DNA of 52,481 nt from Lachnospiraceae bacterium. GTDB taxonomy: Bacteria; Bacillota; Clostridia; Lachnospirales; Lachnospiraceae. The first letter of the stretch is position 1, and each line of letters opens with the position of its first letter. The stretch is from assembly GCA_015057115.1 (NCBI GenBank), contig SVEZ01000018.1:1-52481 (forward strand), written 5' to 3'. This document shows, piece after piece, positions 15,734-24,445 of the stretch. The notes below the pieces were generated by a model that was not told the origin of the DNA, did no database searches, and worked only from the letters and a program-made list of their open reading frames with translations. Made by a program: the position numbers and the translations under genes.

Positions 15734-17020
15734 TTATTTATTCGGCTTCATAACTTCCAATCCACCCATATACGGCTGCAGTGCCTTTGGAATGCGAACG
15801 CTTCCGTCTTCCTGCAGATTGTTCTCTAAAAACGCAATTAACATACGTGGTGGAGCCACTACGGTGTTGTTTAAGGTATGTGGCAAATACTTGCCCTTCT
15901 CGCCGTTTACACGGATTTTCAGACGACGTGCCTGAGCATCTCCAAGGTTGGAACAACTTCCTACCTCAAAGTACTTCTGCTGACGTGGAGACCATGCTTC
16001 TACATCAATGGAACGCACCTTTAAGTCTGCCAAATCTCCGGAACAGCACTCTAAGGTACGTACCGGAATGTCCATGCTTCTAAAGAGTTCTACGGTATAC
16101 TGCCACATCTTATCGAACCACTCTTTGGATTCTTCCGGCTTACATACCACGATCATTTCCTGTTTCTCAAACTGGTGAATACGATAAACACCACGCTCCT
16201 CGATACCGTGAGCGCCCTTCTCCTTACGGAAGCATGGAGAATAGCTGGTCAAGGTCTGCGGCAGATCTTTTTCCTGAATGATGGTGTCGATAAAACGACC
16301 GATCATGGAATGCTCGCTGGTTCCGATGAGGTAAAGGTCTTCTCCCTCAATCTTGTACATCATGGCATCCATCTCAGCAAAACTCATAACACCGCTTGCC
16401 ACTTCTCCACGAATCATAAACGGTGGGATGCAGTAAGTAAATCCCTTGTTGATCATAAAATCTCTTGCGTAGGAAATAATGGATGAATGTAATCTTGCAA
16501 TATCTCCCAAGAGATAGTAAAATCCGTTTCCGGCAACCTTTCTTGCACCATCTAAATCAAGTCCGCTTAATGCTTCCATGATTTCCGCATGATACGGAAT
16601 TTCATAGGAAGGCACTACCGGCTCTCCGAATTTCTCAACTTCCACATTTTCGGAATCGTCTTTTCCGATGGGTACGCAAGGATCGATAATGTTCGGAATC
16701 ACCATCAGACGCTTTCTTACTTCTTCCTGCATCTGCTGTTCCTGTGTTTCCAGTTCGGCCAGGGTTTCCGCATCCTTGTTTACCTGTGCTTTTAACGCTT
16801 CTGCTTCTTCCTTCTTGCCCTGTCCCATTAATGCACCGATCTGCTTAGACAACTTCTTACGGTTTGCACGAAGCTCGTCCGCCTGCTGCTGTGCCGCGCG
16901 GGACTTCTTATCGTATTCGATTACCTCGTCTACCAACGGCAATTTATCTTCCTGAAACTTTTTACGGATATTTTCCTTCACAACCTCCGGATTCTCACGT
17001 AAAAATTTAACGTCTATCAT
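15734..17020 (-). CDS. serS: Seryl-tRNA synthetase
   Basis: The 428-residue class II synthetase charges tRNA-Ser. An N-terminal coiled coil (about 30-100, rich in Lys, Glu and Gln) grips the tRNA long arm. The catalytic core shows the motif 2 region CFRKEKGAHGIEERGVYRIHQFEKQEM near residue 260 and motif 3 near the end (LNNTVVAPPRMLIAFLENN). It differs slightly from the common GRDTxGLxRxHQF form but keeps the RxHQFxKxE core. No T-box leader is visible in the 60 bases upstream. An AGGAGGAAGA site precedes the ATG. Confidence 0.95.
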   Translation of the reverse strand: MIDVKFLRENPEVVKENIRKKFQEDKLPLVDEVIEYDKKSRAAQQQADELRANRKKLSKQIGALMGQGKKEEAEALKAQVNKDAETLAELETQEQQMQEEVRKRLMVIPNIIDPCVPIGKDDSENVEVEKFGEPVVPSYEIPYHAEIMEALSGLDLDGARKVAGNGFYYLLGDIARLHSSIISYARDFMINKGFTYCIPPFMIRGEVASGVMSFAEMDAMMYKIEGEDLYLIGTSEHSMIGRFIDTIIQEKDLPQTLTSYSPCFRKEKGAHGIEERGVYRIHQFEKQEMIVVCKPEESKEWFDKMWQYTVELFRSMDIPVRTLECCSGDLADLKVRSIDVEAWSPRQQKYFEVGSCSNLGDAQARRLKIRVNGEKGKYLPHTLNNTVVAPPRMLIAFLENNLQEDGSVRIPKALQPYMGGLEVMKPNK

Positions 17021-17080
17021 AGAGTTCTTCCTCCTGTAATTCTTTGATTCTATGAAACTTCATTCATCGTATCTGTTTCA

Positions 17081-18073
17081 TCAATACCCTTCTTTTAAAT
17101 CGCAAGGATCATAATATGTCGTACCGTCTTGTTTTAAAAAAATAAACCCACGTTTTCCACCAACAAACGCATCCAACTCAAAGAAATTTCCTTTCCTCAT
17201 TTCTCCGGCTGAATTAAAGATAAATCCCCAGCCTTCATGATGATAGCGTATGGTCTTTTTTACTCCTGGCTTTAATTTAATCAGCCTGTTCAGTGGTATT
17301 CCTCTAATGCTTCCCCCATATCGAATCCCCATCTCCTGCATCACTATGTCTTCCTTACTGTAATTTTTTATGGTCACTCTGATACCGACTACCCTGCCGT
17401 TATCCATTTCGGTCTTATAACCCAAAAGACGCACATCAAGTTTCTTCCGAACATCAATTTCGATGGTTTCTTCTCCCTCATCAGTTGCAACAGTTAAAGG
17501 GACAATTCCGGCTTTCCCCTTTTGCGGATGAAGCACATAATAAAGTACCTTACCACTAGAATTTCTAAGTTTCTTAACTGTCAAAATTGATGGATCCCCA
17601 GAAGTTACTTTATAGTTTTTATATTTGTCTCCGTATCCTTTCAAAATATATCTGCTATCTTTTTCTTTCCATGTTCCAATACCGGATGAATAAACGATTT
17701 TCGGATAATTCAGTCCCGACTTCTTTATTACAACCTTCACGGTTTTCTTTGACTTTCCAGCTTGGATGGTAATACTCGTTTTCCCAGCTTTTTTGCAAAT
17801 AAATGTATTTCTTTCACCATATGCTTCTTTAAGCTTGTCGGGATTGTTTATTATCATTTTTGCGCCCCAATCAGGACCGGAATCAGACATATTTTCCTTC
17901 CCGGAAACCTTAATGAAATAGTGAACCTTAATCCACTGCCCCTCATAACCCACGATGGTTCTGTAACCTTCCGGAATAAGAACCTTACAGGATGCCGCTT
18001 CAGCTTTTATGCTAATCATACCCGATAATAACAGTGTCACAACTAAAGTCAGCGACATCATTCTTTTTTTCAT
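17081..18073 (-). CDS. Secreted protein of unknown function, possible Ig-like domains
   Basis: The 330 residues start with a clear signal peptide (MKKRMMSLTLVVTLLLSGM, probable cleavage after AEAA, about 27). Two beta-rich segments follow (about 70-125 and 150-210) containing phrases such as CKKAGKTSITIQAGKSKKTVKV and GKAGIVPLTVATDEGEETIEI, which look like bacterial Ig-like (BIG2-type) folds. The last 110 residues are also beta-rich. No catalytic or anchoring motif is seen. It lies between secDF, ended by a terminator, and serS. The role is unknown; binding of a wall or host ligand is conceivable. Confidence 0.7.
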   Translation of the reverse strand: MKKRMMSLTLVVTLLLSGMISIKAEAASCKVLIPEGYRTIVGYEGQWIKVHYFIKVSGKENMSDSGPDWGAKMIINNPDKLKEAYGERNTFICKKAGKTSITIQAGKSKKTVKVVIKKSGLNYPKIVYSSGIGTWKEKDSRYILKGYGDKYKNYKVTSGDPSILTVKKLRNSSGKVLYYVLHPQKGKAGIVPLTVATDEGEETIEIDVRKKLDVRLLGYKTEMDNGRVVGIRVTIKNYSKEDIVMQEMGIRYGGSIRGIPLNRLIKLKPGVKKTIRYHHEGWGFIFNSAGEMRKGNFFELDAFVGGKRGFIFLKQDGTTYYDPCDLKEGY

Positions 18074-18094
18074 AAACGTTTACCTCTCTAACTA

Positions 18095-18123
18095 CATTAA
18101 GAGGGCTGCGCTTGCAGCCCTCT
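18095..18123 (-). terminator. Terminator after secDF
   Basis: On the minus strand AGAGGGCTGC and GCAGCCCTCT (18123-18114 with 18109-18100) form a ten-base stem with a four-base loop. Only a short TTAAT tail follows the stem, so it may act weakly. Confidence 0.7.
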
Positions 18124-18147
18124 GTTATACTCTGATTATTTCAGAAT

Positions 18148-20307
18148 CTAGTTGTTTTTCTTTACCTTCATCATGTACCAGATAGCACCGGTTAAGCATA
18201 CAGAAGAGTATGCACCGGCAATGATACCTGCCATAAGTGGTAAGGAGAACTCCTTAATGGAGGTTACACCCATAACATACAGACAAGCCACCATTACGAA
18301 GGTTGTAATGGAAGTATTGATACTTCTGGACAAGGTCTGTGTAATGCTTCGGTTAACAACTTCCTTCAAGCGCTCTGCATCTCTTGTAGAGCTTCCGTTC
18401 AGGTTCTCTCTGATACGGTCAAAGATAACGATGGTTGCGTTGATGGAGTAACCAACGATAGTAAGCATAACCGCAATGAAGGTATTACCTACGGAAATAC
18501 GAGCGATTGCGTAGCATGCAAGTACAACCAATACGTCATGCAACAATGCGATAACCGCACTTGCTGAGAAACGGAAATCTTTGAAACGGAACCAGATGTA
18601 AATCAACATCAATACTAATGCGATGGCAACTGCCACGATAGCATCCTGTCTCATTTCGTTGCTGACTACAGAACTGATACTTTCAAAAGTAATGGTCTTC
18701 TTGTCAACGTTGAACTTCTCAACTAAAACATTATCTAATTTCTCACGCTGTTTATCTGTCAGAACCTTGGTCTTAATTACGATCTGAGTAGAATCGGTAA
18801 TTCTCTGGATCTGAACGTTGTTATCTTTTACAGTCTCTCTTACAACCGGAACGATTTCATCTTCAATCTGCTCAACGGTATAATCTTTACCGAAGTCTGC
18901 TGTTGTGGAAGTTCCACCCATGAAATCCAAGCTGTAGTTTAAGATACCCTTTCCGCTACCGGAGTTGATACCCATGGATACGAATCCTGCTGCAATTACA
19001 ACAACTGCAACACAAATAAGAATTGCTTTCTTTCCAACAAAATCAATTACCTTACGCTCTTTTGCCTTACCATAGAACTTCACATCGGATAATCCGCATG
19101 CATACAATCCCTGCATGATGTATTTGGTAACAATCAAGGCAGTAAACATGGAAAGTACGATACCGATACCGAAGGTGTAAGCAAATCCCTTAACAGGACC
19201 GGAACCAAGCATTCCAAGTACGATAGCTGCGATAAGTGTTGTGATGTTACCATCCATAACGGCAGATAACGCTTTCTTGTAACCAATCTTCATAGCGGAT
19301 AAAACGCTCTTACCTGCTGCCAATTCCTCACGGATACGAGCGAACACAACGACGTTTGCGTCAACCGCCATACCCATGGAAAGGATGATACCTGCAATAC
19401 CCGGTAAGGATAAGGTAATACCGAATAATTTCAGGGCAATCATCATTAAGCCTGTGTAAATTGCAAGGCCAAGTGCAGAAGCAAATCCCGGCAGGAGATA
19501 CATAACAATCATAAATACCATAACGATAGCAAGTCCGATACCTGCTGCCTTAATACTGGTTGCTAATGCTGTTTCACCCAACTGCGCACCAACTTCCTGG
19601 GCACGCAACTGTTTTAATGTTAAATCCAATGTACCGATACGAATGAAAGATGCAAGCTTCTCAGCAGATTTCTTGTCGAAGCTTCCGCTGATGGTTGCGA
19701 CACCACCGGAAATTCCACTGTTGATACGTGGATCACTTAATAATTCATCGTTGTAATAGATTGCCAAAACATCGCCAACATGAGCAGATGTGTACTCGTA
19801 GAATTTCTTTGCTGCTTTGTTAGTCAAAGTAAGTTCTACAACATCTTCTTTTGCCTGAGTGTTCTGATCTGTCTGGGTTACAGCCTGTGCATCCTTAATG
19901 TCATCACCGGTAAACTGTACGTTACCGTCTGCATCACGGAATTCCAAAACTCCCGGCTCTTCCAATTCTGCAAACATTGCAGAGCTTCCACCAGGAATTT
20001 CTACGTTAATACGATCTTTTCCCTCGGCATATACCTGTGCTTCGGTAATACTTCCGTCAGATGCGGTCTGCACACGCTGCTGCAACTTGTAGATTGTATC
20101 GTTCAGCTGTTCTGTAGTTGGTGTTTTACCTTCTACTTCGTATGTGATGCTGACACCGCCGGCCAAGTCAAGACCGAGTCCAATCGCATCCCCGCTGCAG
20201 GTTTGTGTACCTGTTGTGCCTCTTATGATTCTTGCTCCGAAAAAGGAGGTTGCTCCCAGAACTGCTACAGCCAGGAGAAGAATCAGGGCTCCTTTACTCT
20301 TTTTCAT
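18148..20307 (-). CDS. secDF: Protein translocase SecDF (fused SecD and SecF)
   Basis: The 719-residue membrane protein assists the Sec channel in protein export using the proton gradient. The SecD half has a first helix, a large outside domain (GLDLAGGVSITYEVEGKTPT onwards) and five helices including GMAVDANVVVFARIREEL near residue 315. The SecF half begins about residue 420 and has GYSINATIVIFDRIRENL near residue 620. The two conserved D-x-x/N-x-V-IxxRIRE motifs mark the fusion. It follows scfB by about 40 bases; this order is often seen in Clostridia and hints at export of the SCIFF product. Confidence 0.95.
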   Translation of the reverse strand: MKKSKGALILLLAVAVLGATSFFGARIIRGTTGTQTCSGDAIGLGLDLAGGVSITYEVEGKTPTTEQLNDTIYKLQQRVQTASDGSITEAQVYAEGKDRINVEIPGGSSAMFAELEEPGVLEFRDADGNVQFTGDDIKDAQAVTQTDQNTQAKEDVVELTLTNKAAKKFYEYTSAHVGDVLAIYYNDELLSDPRINSGISGGVATISGSFDKKSAEKLASFIRIGTLDLTLKQLRAQEVGAQLGETALATSIKAAGIGLAIVMVFMIVMYLLPGFASALGLAIYTGLMMIALKLFGITLSLPGIAGIILSMGMAVDANVVVFARIREELAAGKSVLSAMKIGYKKALSAVMDGNITTLIAAIVLGMLGSGPVKGFAYTFGIGIVLSMFTALIVTKYIMQGLYACGLSDVKFYGKAKERKVIDFVGKKAILICVAVVVIAAGFVSMGINSGSGKGILNYSLDFMGGTSTTADFGKDYTVEQIEDEIVPVVRETVKDNNVQIQRITDSTQIVIKTKVLTDKQREKLDNVLVEKFNVDKKTITFESISSVVSNEMRQDAIVAVAIALVLMLIYIWFRFKDFRFSASAVIALLHDVLVVLACYAIARISVGNTFIAVMLTIVGYSINATIVIFDRIRENLNGSSTRDAERLKEVVNRSITQTLSRSINTSITTFVMVACLYVMGVTSIKEFSLPLMAGIIAGAYSSVCLTGAIWYMMKVKKNN

Positions 20308-20349
20308 TTCTCTTACCTCACTTTATTGCTTACGTTTTGCGCCGAAGAC

Positions 20350-21699
20350 TTACGCCTCTGCCGCTTTTATCATAATAGCACACTCAATACGCTTCTTCTG
20401 CAGCTCGCAGCCTACATCGTATGCATTATTGATATCTCCTGTAAAGTTGTAGGAATTTGCAGCGCATCCGCCACTGCAATAAAACTTCGCGAAACAGTCC
20501 CTACATTTCGGCTTCGCATAGACATTACATTTCTTGAACTTTCTCTGTAAGTCCAGATTGGTGATGCCCTCATCCACATTTCCCATCAGGAATTCCTCTT
20601 TACCAACAAACTGATGGCATGGATAAAAGTCTCCCCATGGGGTCACTGCCAAATACTCGGTTCCGGAACCACATCCGGAAAGTCTCTTGGCAACACAAGG
20701 ACCACCCTCTAAATCTATCATAAAATGAAAGAAATTGAAATCCTTTCCTTCCTTTTTACGCTCTACCATTTCCTTAGCCAACTTATCATACTGTTCGAAT
20801 AATACCGGCAAATCTTCTTCTCTTAAAGCATAGCTATCGGTTTCTTCTGCAACTACCGGCTCTACGGAAATCTGTTTAAAGCCAAGATCCGCTAAATGCA
20901 AGACATCCTCTGAAAAATCCAGGTTGTTTTTGGTGAAGGTTCCGCGTACATAGTACTTGTCCTGTCCGCGGCTTTCTGCCAACTTCTGGAATTTCGGAAC
21001 GATAAGGTCATAGCTTCCGTCACCTTTGCGGAACGGGCGCATCTTGTCGTTAATCTCTTTCCGTCCGTCAATGGAGCAAACCACATTGGACATTTCCTTA
21101 TTGGCAAAAGCAATAATATCATCGTCCAAAAGCACTCCGTTGGTAGTTAATGTAAAACGGAAATTCTTGTTATGGATTTTCTCCTGCTCGCGACCGTATG
21201 CAACCAAATCTTTTACCACCTGGAAGTTTAAAAGCGGCTCACCACCGAAAAAGTCAACCTCCAGATTCCGTCTACTTCCGGAATTTGCGATTAAGAAATC
21301 CAATGCCTTCTTACCAACTTCAAAGCTCATAAGAGCTCTTCTTCCGTGATATTCGCCTTCTTCTGCAAAACAATATCTGCAGGCAAGGTTACAATCATGA
21401 GCGATATGCAGACACAGCGCCTTAACTACTGTAGGTCTGTCTGCCAAACCATCAATATAGCCTTCATAATCATCATTGGTAAACAGTTCCCCGTTTTCTT
21501 TCAACTGGGTTACTTCCTCGTAAGCTTCCTTTACTTCTTCCTCGGAATATTTTCCGGCAAGCTTACTGATTACTTCTTCCTTTGTAGATCCTTCGTATCC
21601 TTCAATTACATCATAGGTCACTTCATCTACCACGTGAATCGCACCGCTATTCACGTCTAACACAATATTGTATCCGTTGTTCTTATACTGATGAACCAC
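20350..21699 (-). CDS. scfB: SCIFF peptide maturase, radical SAM/SPASM
   Basis: The 449-residue enzyme forms thioether cross-links in the SCIFF (six cysteines in forty-five residues) precursor. An N-terminal peptide-binding RRE-like region (about 1-90) precedes the radical SAM cluster motif C103-NLA-C107-RY-C110, then FFGGEPLLN, and a SPASM domain rich in cysteines (CGSGTEYLAVTPWGDFYPC, CRDCFAKFYCSGGC) that binds two further clusters. The short precursor gene lies 118 bases upstream, and secDF is downstream. The natural role of the mature peptide is unknown. Confidence 0.95.
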   Translation of the reverse strand: MVHQYKNNGYNIVLDVNSGAIHVVDEVTYDVIEGYEGSTKEEVISKLAGKYSEEEVKEAYEEVTQLKENGELFTNDDYEGYIDGLADRPTVVKALCLHIAHDCNLACRYCFAEEGEYHGRRALMSFEVGKKALDFLIANSGSRRNLEVDFFGGEPLLNFQVVKDLVAYGREQEKIHNKNFRFTLTTNGVLLDDDIIAFANKEMSNVVCSIDGRKEINDKMRPFRKGDGSYDLIVPKFQKLAESRGQDKYYVRGTFTKNNLDFSEDVLHLADLGFKQISVEPVVAEETDSYALREEDLPVLFEQYDKLAKEMVERKKEGKDFNFFHFMIDLEGGPCVAKRLSGCGSGTEYLAVTPWGDFYPCHQFVGKEEFLMGNVDEGITNLDLQRKFKKCNVYAKPKCRDCFAKFYCSGGCAANSYNFTGDINNAYDVGCELQKKRIECAIMIKAAEA

Positions 21700-21755
21700 G
21701 TGTAATACTCCTCTCTAACGCTTACGGCTTCCCTTTTTTTGCACGTAGCAATACA

Positions 21756-21783
21756 AGACCGCCCGCGATGAAGCGAGCGGTCT
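21756..21783 (-). terminator. Hairpin between the SCIFF gene and its maturase
   Basis: On the minus strand AGACCGCTCGC pairs with the GCGGGCGGTCT part of 21767-21756, with one mismatch and a short loop, followed by TGTATTG with few T. It could act as a leaky terminator or RNA-stabilising hairpin that makes more precursor than enzyme. Confidence 0.6.
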
Positions 21784-21816
21784 TTGCTCATATTCCTATT
21801 CGCTTTATTGAACCAT

Positions 21817-21957
21817 TTATTTATGCTCGCAGCTCTGGTTTCCTACTGTACAGGAAGTCTTGCAGGCAGACTGACAAGATGTCTGGCACTCGCCGCATCC
21901 ACCCTTCTTTACAGTGTTCTGTAATCTCTTGGTGTTTAAAGTCTTAATATGCTTCAT
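21817..21957 (-). CDS. scfA: SCIFF precursor peptide
   Basis: The 46-codon gene encodes the ribosomally made precursor: a leader MKHIKTLNTKRLQN, then a core with six cysteines in the pattern GGCGECQTSCQSACKTSCTV and a seventh near the end (QSCEHK). The N-terminal MKHIKTLNT matches the nearly invariant start of the family in Clostridia. GAAGGAG precedes the ATG at 21957. It is the first gene of the scfA-scfB-secDF unit and has an extended -10 promoter. The peptide is cross-linked by the radical SAM enzyme downstream. Confidence 0.95.
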   Translation of the reverse strand: MKHIKTLNTKRLQNTVKKGGCGECQTSCQSACKTSCTVGNQSCEHK

Positions 21958-22010
21958 AAAATCACTCCTTCGCAATTATTTAATTTCAAATTTAGTCAAT
22001 AACTTAGTGT

Positions 22011-22019
22011 ATTATAACA
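22011..22019 (-). promoter_or_regulatory. Extended -10 promoter of the SCIFF operon
   Basis: TGTTATAAT on the minus strand (22019-22011) is an extended -10 element, about 55 bases before the scfA start. No good -35 is seen, as expected for this class. Confidence 0.6.
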
Positions 22020-22047
22020 CAAATCTTATATATATGGAAGTCTTATT

Positions 22048-23067
22048 TTAATTAAATCCCACAATTTTCTGGGAAAGCTTGTATGCTGCCACGGAAATTC
22101 TCCGTCCGCTTCTACCCGGAAGGTTCATGGTACGTCCCATTATTCCATTACGCAGTTTGTGGAAAAGTCGCAAATCGTAGGACTTTAAATAGCTCCAAAG
22201 TTCTTTTTTCTTTTCCAGATTTTCTTCGGTACCGGAACGAATCAGCATAATGGTGGAAATTACTGTTATAATCTCCAGATAGTTAAACATATACTTCCGC
22301 AGGTGTTTGTTTTCCAGTTTAAACAAGTCCACAGCCTCCACCATCAGTTTATTTACCCGGATTTGCTGGTCGATTCTGGAAATCATTACCTTCTCATTAA
22401 CGGACTGATCATCCCTTCCGATAAAGTAGCGGTAGAAGTTCACATCCAAATAATACATATTCTTTACATATGGCAATGGCACATATACAAATAAATTATC
22501 TACATAGAATGTGTGCTTCGGAAGCTTCAGGCCGCATTCTCTTAAAAGCTCTGTTCGATAGATTACGGAATGCATTAAAATATACTGTCCCTTTTTGAAT
22601 CGCTTGGTATCATTCCAAGTAAACATCCGATCTACCGGAAGTACAGAATCATACTTCATAACCTTTTTATGCTTCTGGCCTTCTTTCTCATAAACATAAT
22701 TACTAATAAGAAGATCCAGGGTTTCGGAACCTGCAATCAGCTTTCTTAATGTCTCTAAAATTTTCATGTAGCTGGCCTCATCTACCCAGTCATCTGAATC
22801 TACCACCTTGAAATACAAACCGGTAGCATTCTTAATTCCGGTGTTAACCGCTTCTCCGTGACCACCGTTTTCCTGATGAATGGCTTTTACAATGGTAGGA
22901 TACTTCTCTGCATAACGGTCTGCAATCTCTGCAGTTCTGTCTTTGGTGGATCCATCGTCAACAATAATGATTTCCACATCTTCACCACCGGGTAAAAGAC
23001 TTTCTATACAATGTTCCATATATGCCTCCGAGTTATAACAGGGAATGGCAATTGATAAAACCTTCAT
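22048..23067 (-). CDS. Family 2 glycosyltransferase
   Basis: The 339-residue enzyme has a GT-A fold: SIAIPCYNSEAYMEHCIESLL at the start, nucleotide-binding IIIVDDGSTKDRT (about 34-46), and the DxD-type metal site VDSDDWVD near residue 92. The C-terminal half is basic with a possible amphipathic end, suggesting membrane-side action. Acceptor and sugar are unknown. Its ATG is 11 bases after the glf stop, so it probably uses the UDP-galactofuranose that the upstream enzyme makes, but this is inference. Confidence 0.85.
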   Translation of the reverse strand: MKVLSIAIPCYNSEAYMEHCIESLLPGGEDVEIIIVDDGSTKDRTAEIADRYAEKYPTIVKAIHQENGGHGEAVNTGIKNATGLYFKVVDSDDWVDEASYMKILETLRKLIAGSETLDLLISNYVYEKEGQKHKKVMKYDSVLPVDRMFTWNDTKRFKKGQYILMHSVIYRTELLRECGLKLPKHTFYVDNLFVYVPLPYVKNMYYLDVNFYRYFIGRDDQSVNEKVMISRIDQQIRVNKLMVEAVDLFKLENKHLRKYMFNYLEIITVISTIMLIRSGTEENLEKKKELWSYLKSYDLRLFHKLRNGIMGRTMNLPGRSGRRISVAAYKLSQKIVGFN

Positions 23068-23078
23068 TTTCTTCCTCC

Positions 23079-24233
23079 TTACAGTTCATCCGCCAGATCC
23101 ATGGCTCTGCGGGCCATAACATCCACGTTGTAATATTTATATTCTGCCAGTCGTCCCAAAAGATGCAGATTCTTGTATTTTGCCACATCATCCGCATACT
23201 TTCGATACAATCCGTTATTTTCTTCATTCATAATTGCGTAGTAGGGAATCTGACCTTCTTTGCCTTCATAGGCAAAAGGATATTCCCGCACAATAGTGGT
23301 ACCCTTCACATCTTCTTGTCCCGTCAGATGCTTGAATTCCGTGATTCTGGTAAAATCTTCGCTTACGGTATAATTCACCACCGCATGTCCCTGAAAATCA
23401 TCCTGCGGATAATAAGCAAACTTAAAATCCAAAGACCGGTAAGGCAGACGACCGTATTTTAAGTCCAAAAGTTCATCCAACGCTCCTGTATAAATAACGT
23501 CTCCCTCAAAAGTCGTTCCCTCGAACAAAATCTTACCGTCTTCTGTAAAGGTCAGTACTTCTTTTGCATCCACGCCGGTTCGTACCGTAATATTTTCATG
23601 GGAAAGCATGCGTTCAAGCATTACCGTAAAGCCTTCCTTCGGCACACCCTGGTATTTATCCTGAAAATAGCGATCGTCATAGGATACCAAAACCGGCACT
23701 CTTCCGGTAACTTCCGGAGAAATTTCCTCCGGCGTCTGTCCCCACTGCTTCATGGTATATCGTAAAAAAACATTCTGATACACAAATTCGGCAATTTCCC
23801 GAATCTGCGGGTCCGAATTTTCACGAAGCTTCATAATCGGCACACGACTTCCTTCACCGTAAGTATCAATCAACTTCTTTTCCAATTCATCCGCTTTTTC
23901 CTTATCATACACCTGATGTAAGGTATTTAAGTTAAAAGGAACCGGCAACTGCTTATCTCCCACCTGAGCCACTACCCGGTGTGGGAAAAAGTGCCAATCT
24001 GTAAAACGTTCAAAAAGCTCAAACACTCCCTCATCATTGGTGTGAAAAATATGCGGTCCGTAAACATGAATCAAAATTCCATGTTCGTCCTTTTCATCAT
24101 AGCAGTTTCCACCTATATGATTCCGGCGCTCCAACACCAGTACACTTTTCCCTTTTTCTGCCAACCTTCTGGCAGCCACTGTTCCCGCGATACCGGAACC
24201 AATAATCATCACTTCTGGTTGTTTATTTTCCAT
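23079..24233 (-). CDS. glf: UDP-galactopyranose mutase
   Basis: The 384-residue flavoenzyme interconverts UDP-galactopyranose and UDP-galactofuranose for cell-surface polymers. FAD-binding IGSGIAGTVAARRLAE at the N-terminus is followed by ERRNHIGGNCYDE, YGPHIFHTND (active-site histidine region), PVPFNLNTL, and RYTMKQWG with SLDFKFAYY and REYPFAYEG further on. The start at 24233 is chosen because GGAGGGG lies five bases upstream; three earlier in-frame ATG codons are not spaced well. It forms an operon with the glycosyltransferase. Confidence 0.93.
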   Translation of the reverse strand: MENKQPEVMIIGSGIAGTVAARRLAEKGKSVLVLERRNHIGGNCYDEKDEHGILIHVYGPHIFHTNDEGVFELFERFTDWHFFPHRVVAQVGDKQLPVPFNLNTLHQVYDKEKADELEKKLIDTYGEGSRVPIMKLRENSDPQIREIAEFVYQNVFLRYTMKQWGQTPEEISPEVTGRVPVLVSYDDRYFQDKYQGVPKEGFTVMLERMLSHENITVRTGVDAKEVLTFTEDGKILFEGTTFEGDVIYTGALDELLDLKYGRLPYRSLDFKFAYYPQDDFQGHAVVNYTVSEDFTRITEFKHLTGQEDVKGTTIVREYPFAYEGKEGQIPYYAIMNEENNGLYRKYADDVAKYKNLHLLGRLAEYKYYNVDVMARRAMDLADEL

Positions 24234-24406
24234 TTGCCCCTCCATTTTTTCGTTCACATATTTTTGACAGCAAACTACATTTTTTATAACATTTTAATCA
24301 TAACATCATCACAGCCTCTGGCTATAATAAACTTATCTTTTTCATAACTCTGTATGAAAAGTACAGAGTTCCTCCAATTTTTATATACTTTTATACGCGC
24401 AGTTTC

Positions 24407-24445
24407 AAAAGAGCCGTAGGATCCCCCAAGTCCTCACGGCTTTTT
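24407..24445 (-). terminator. Terminator overlapping the mutY stop
   Basis: On the minus strand GCCGTGAGGA pairs with TCCTACGGC (24440-24431 with 24421-24413, one bulge), followed by TCTTTT. It begins inside the last codons of mutY. Confidence 0.65.

Noticed and set aside
17021-17080. T-box leader before serS
   Set aside because: Only 60 bases separate it from the upstream gene and no T-box consensus or terminator/antiterminator is visible.
19780-20550. Long plus-strand frame opposite secDF and scfB
   Set aside because: It is a shadow of two well-identified genes, has no ribosome site, and its composition is cysteine-rich as expected for antisense reading.
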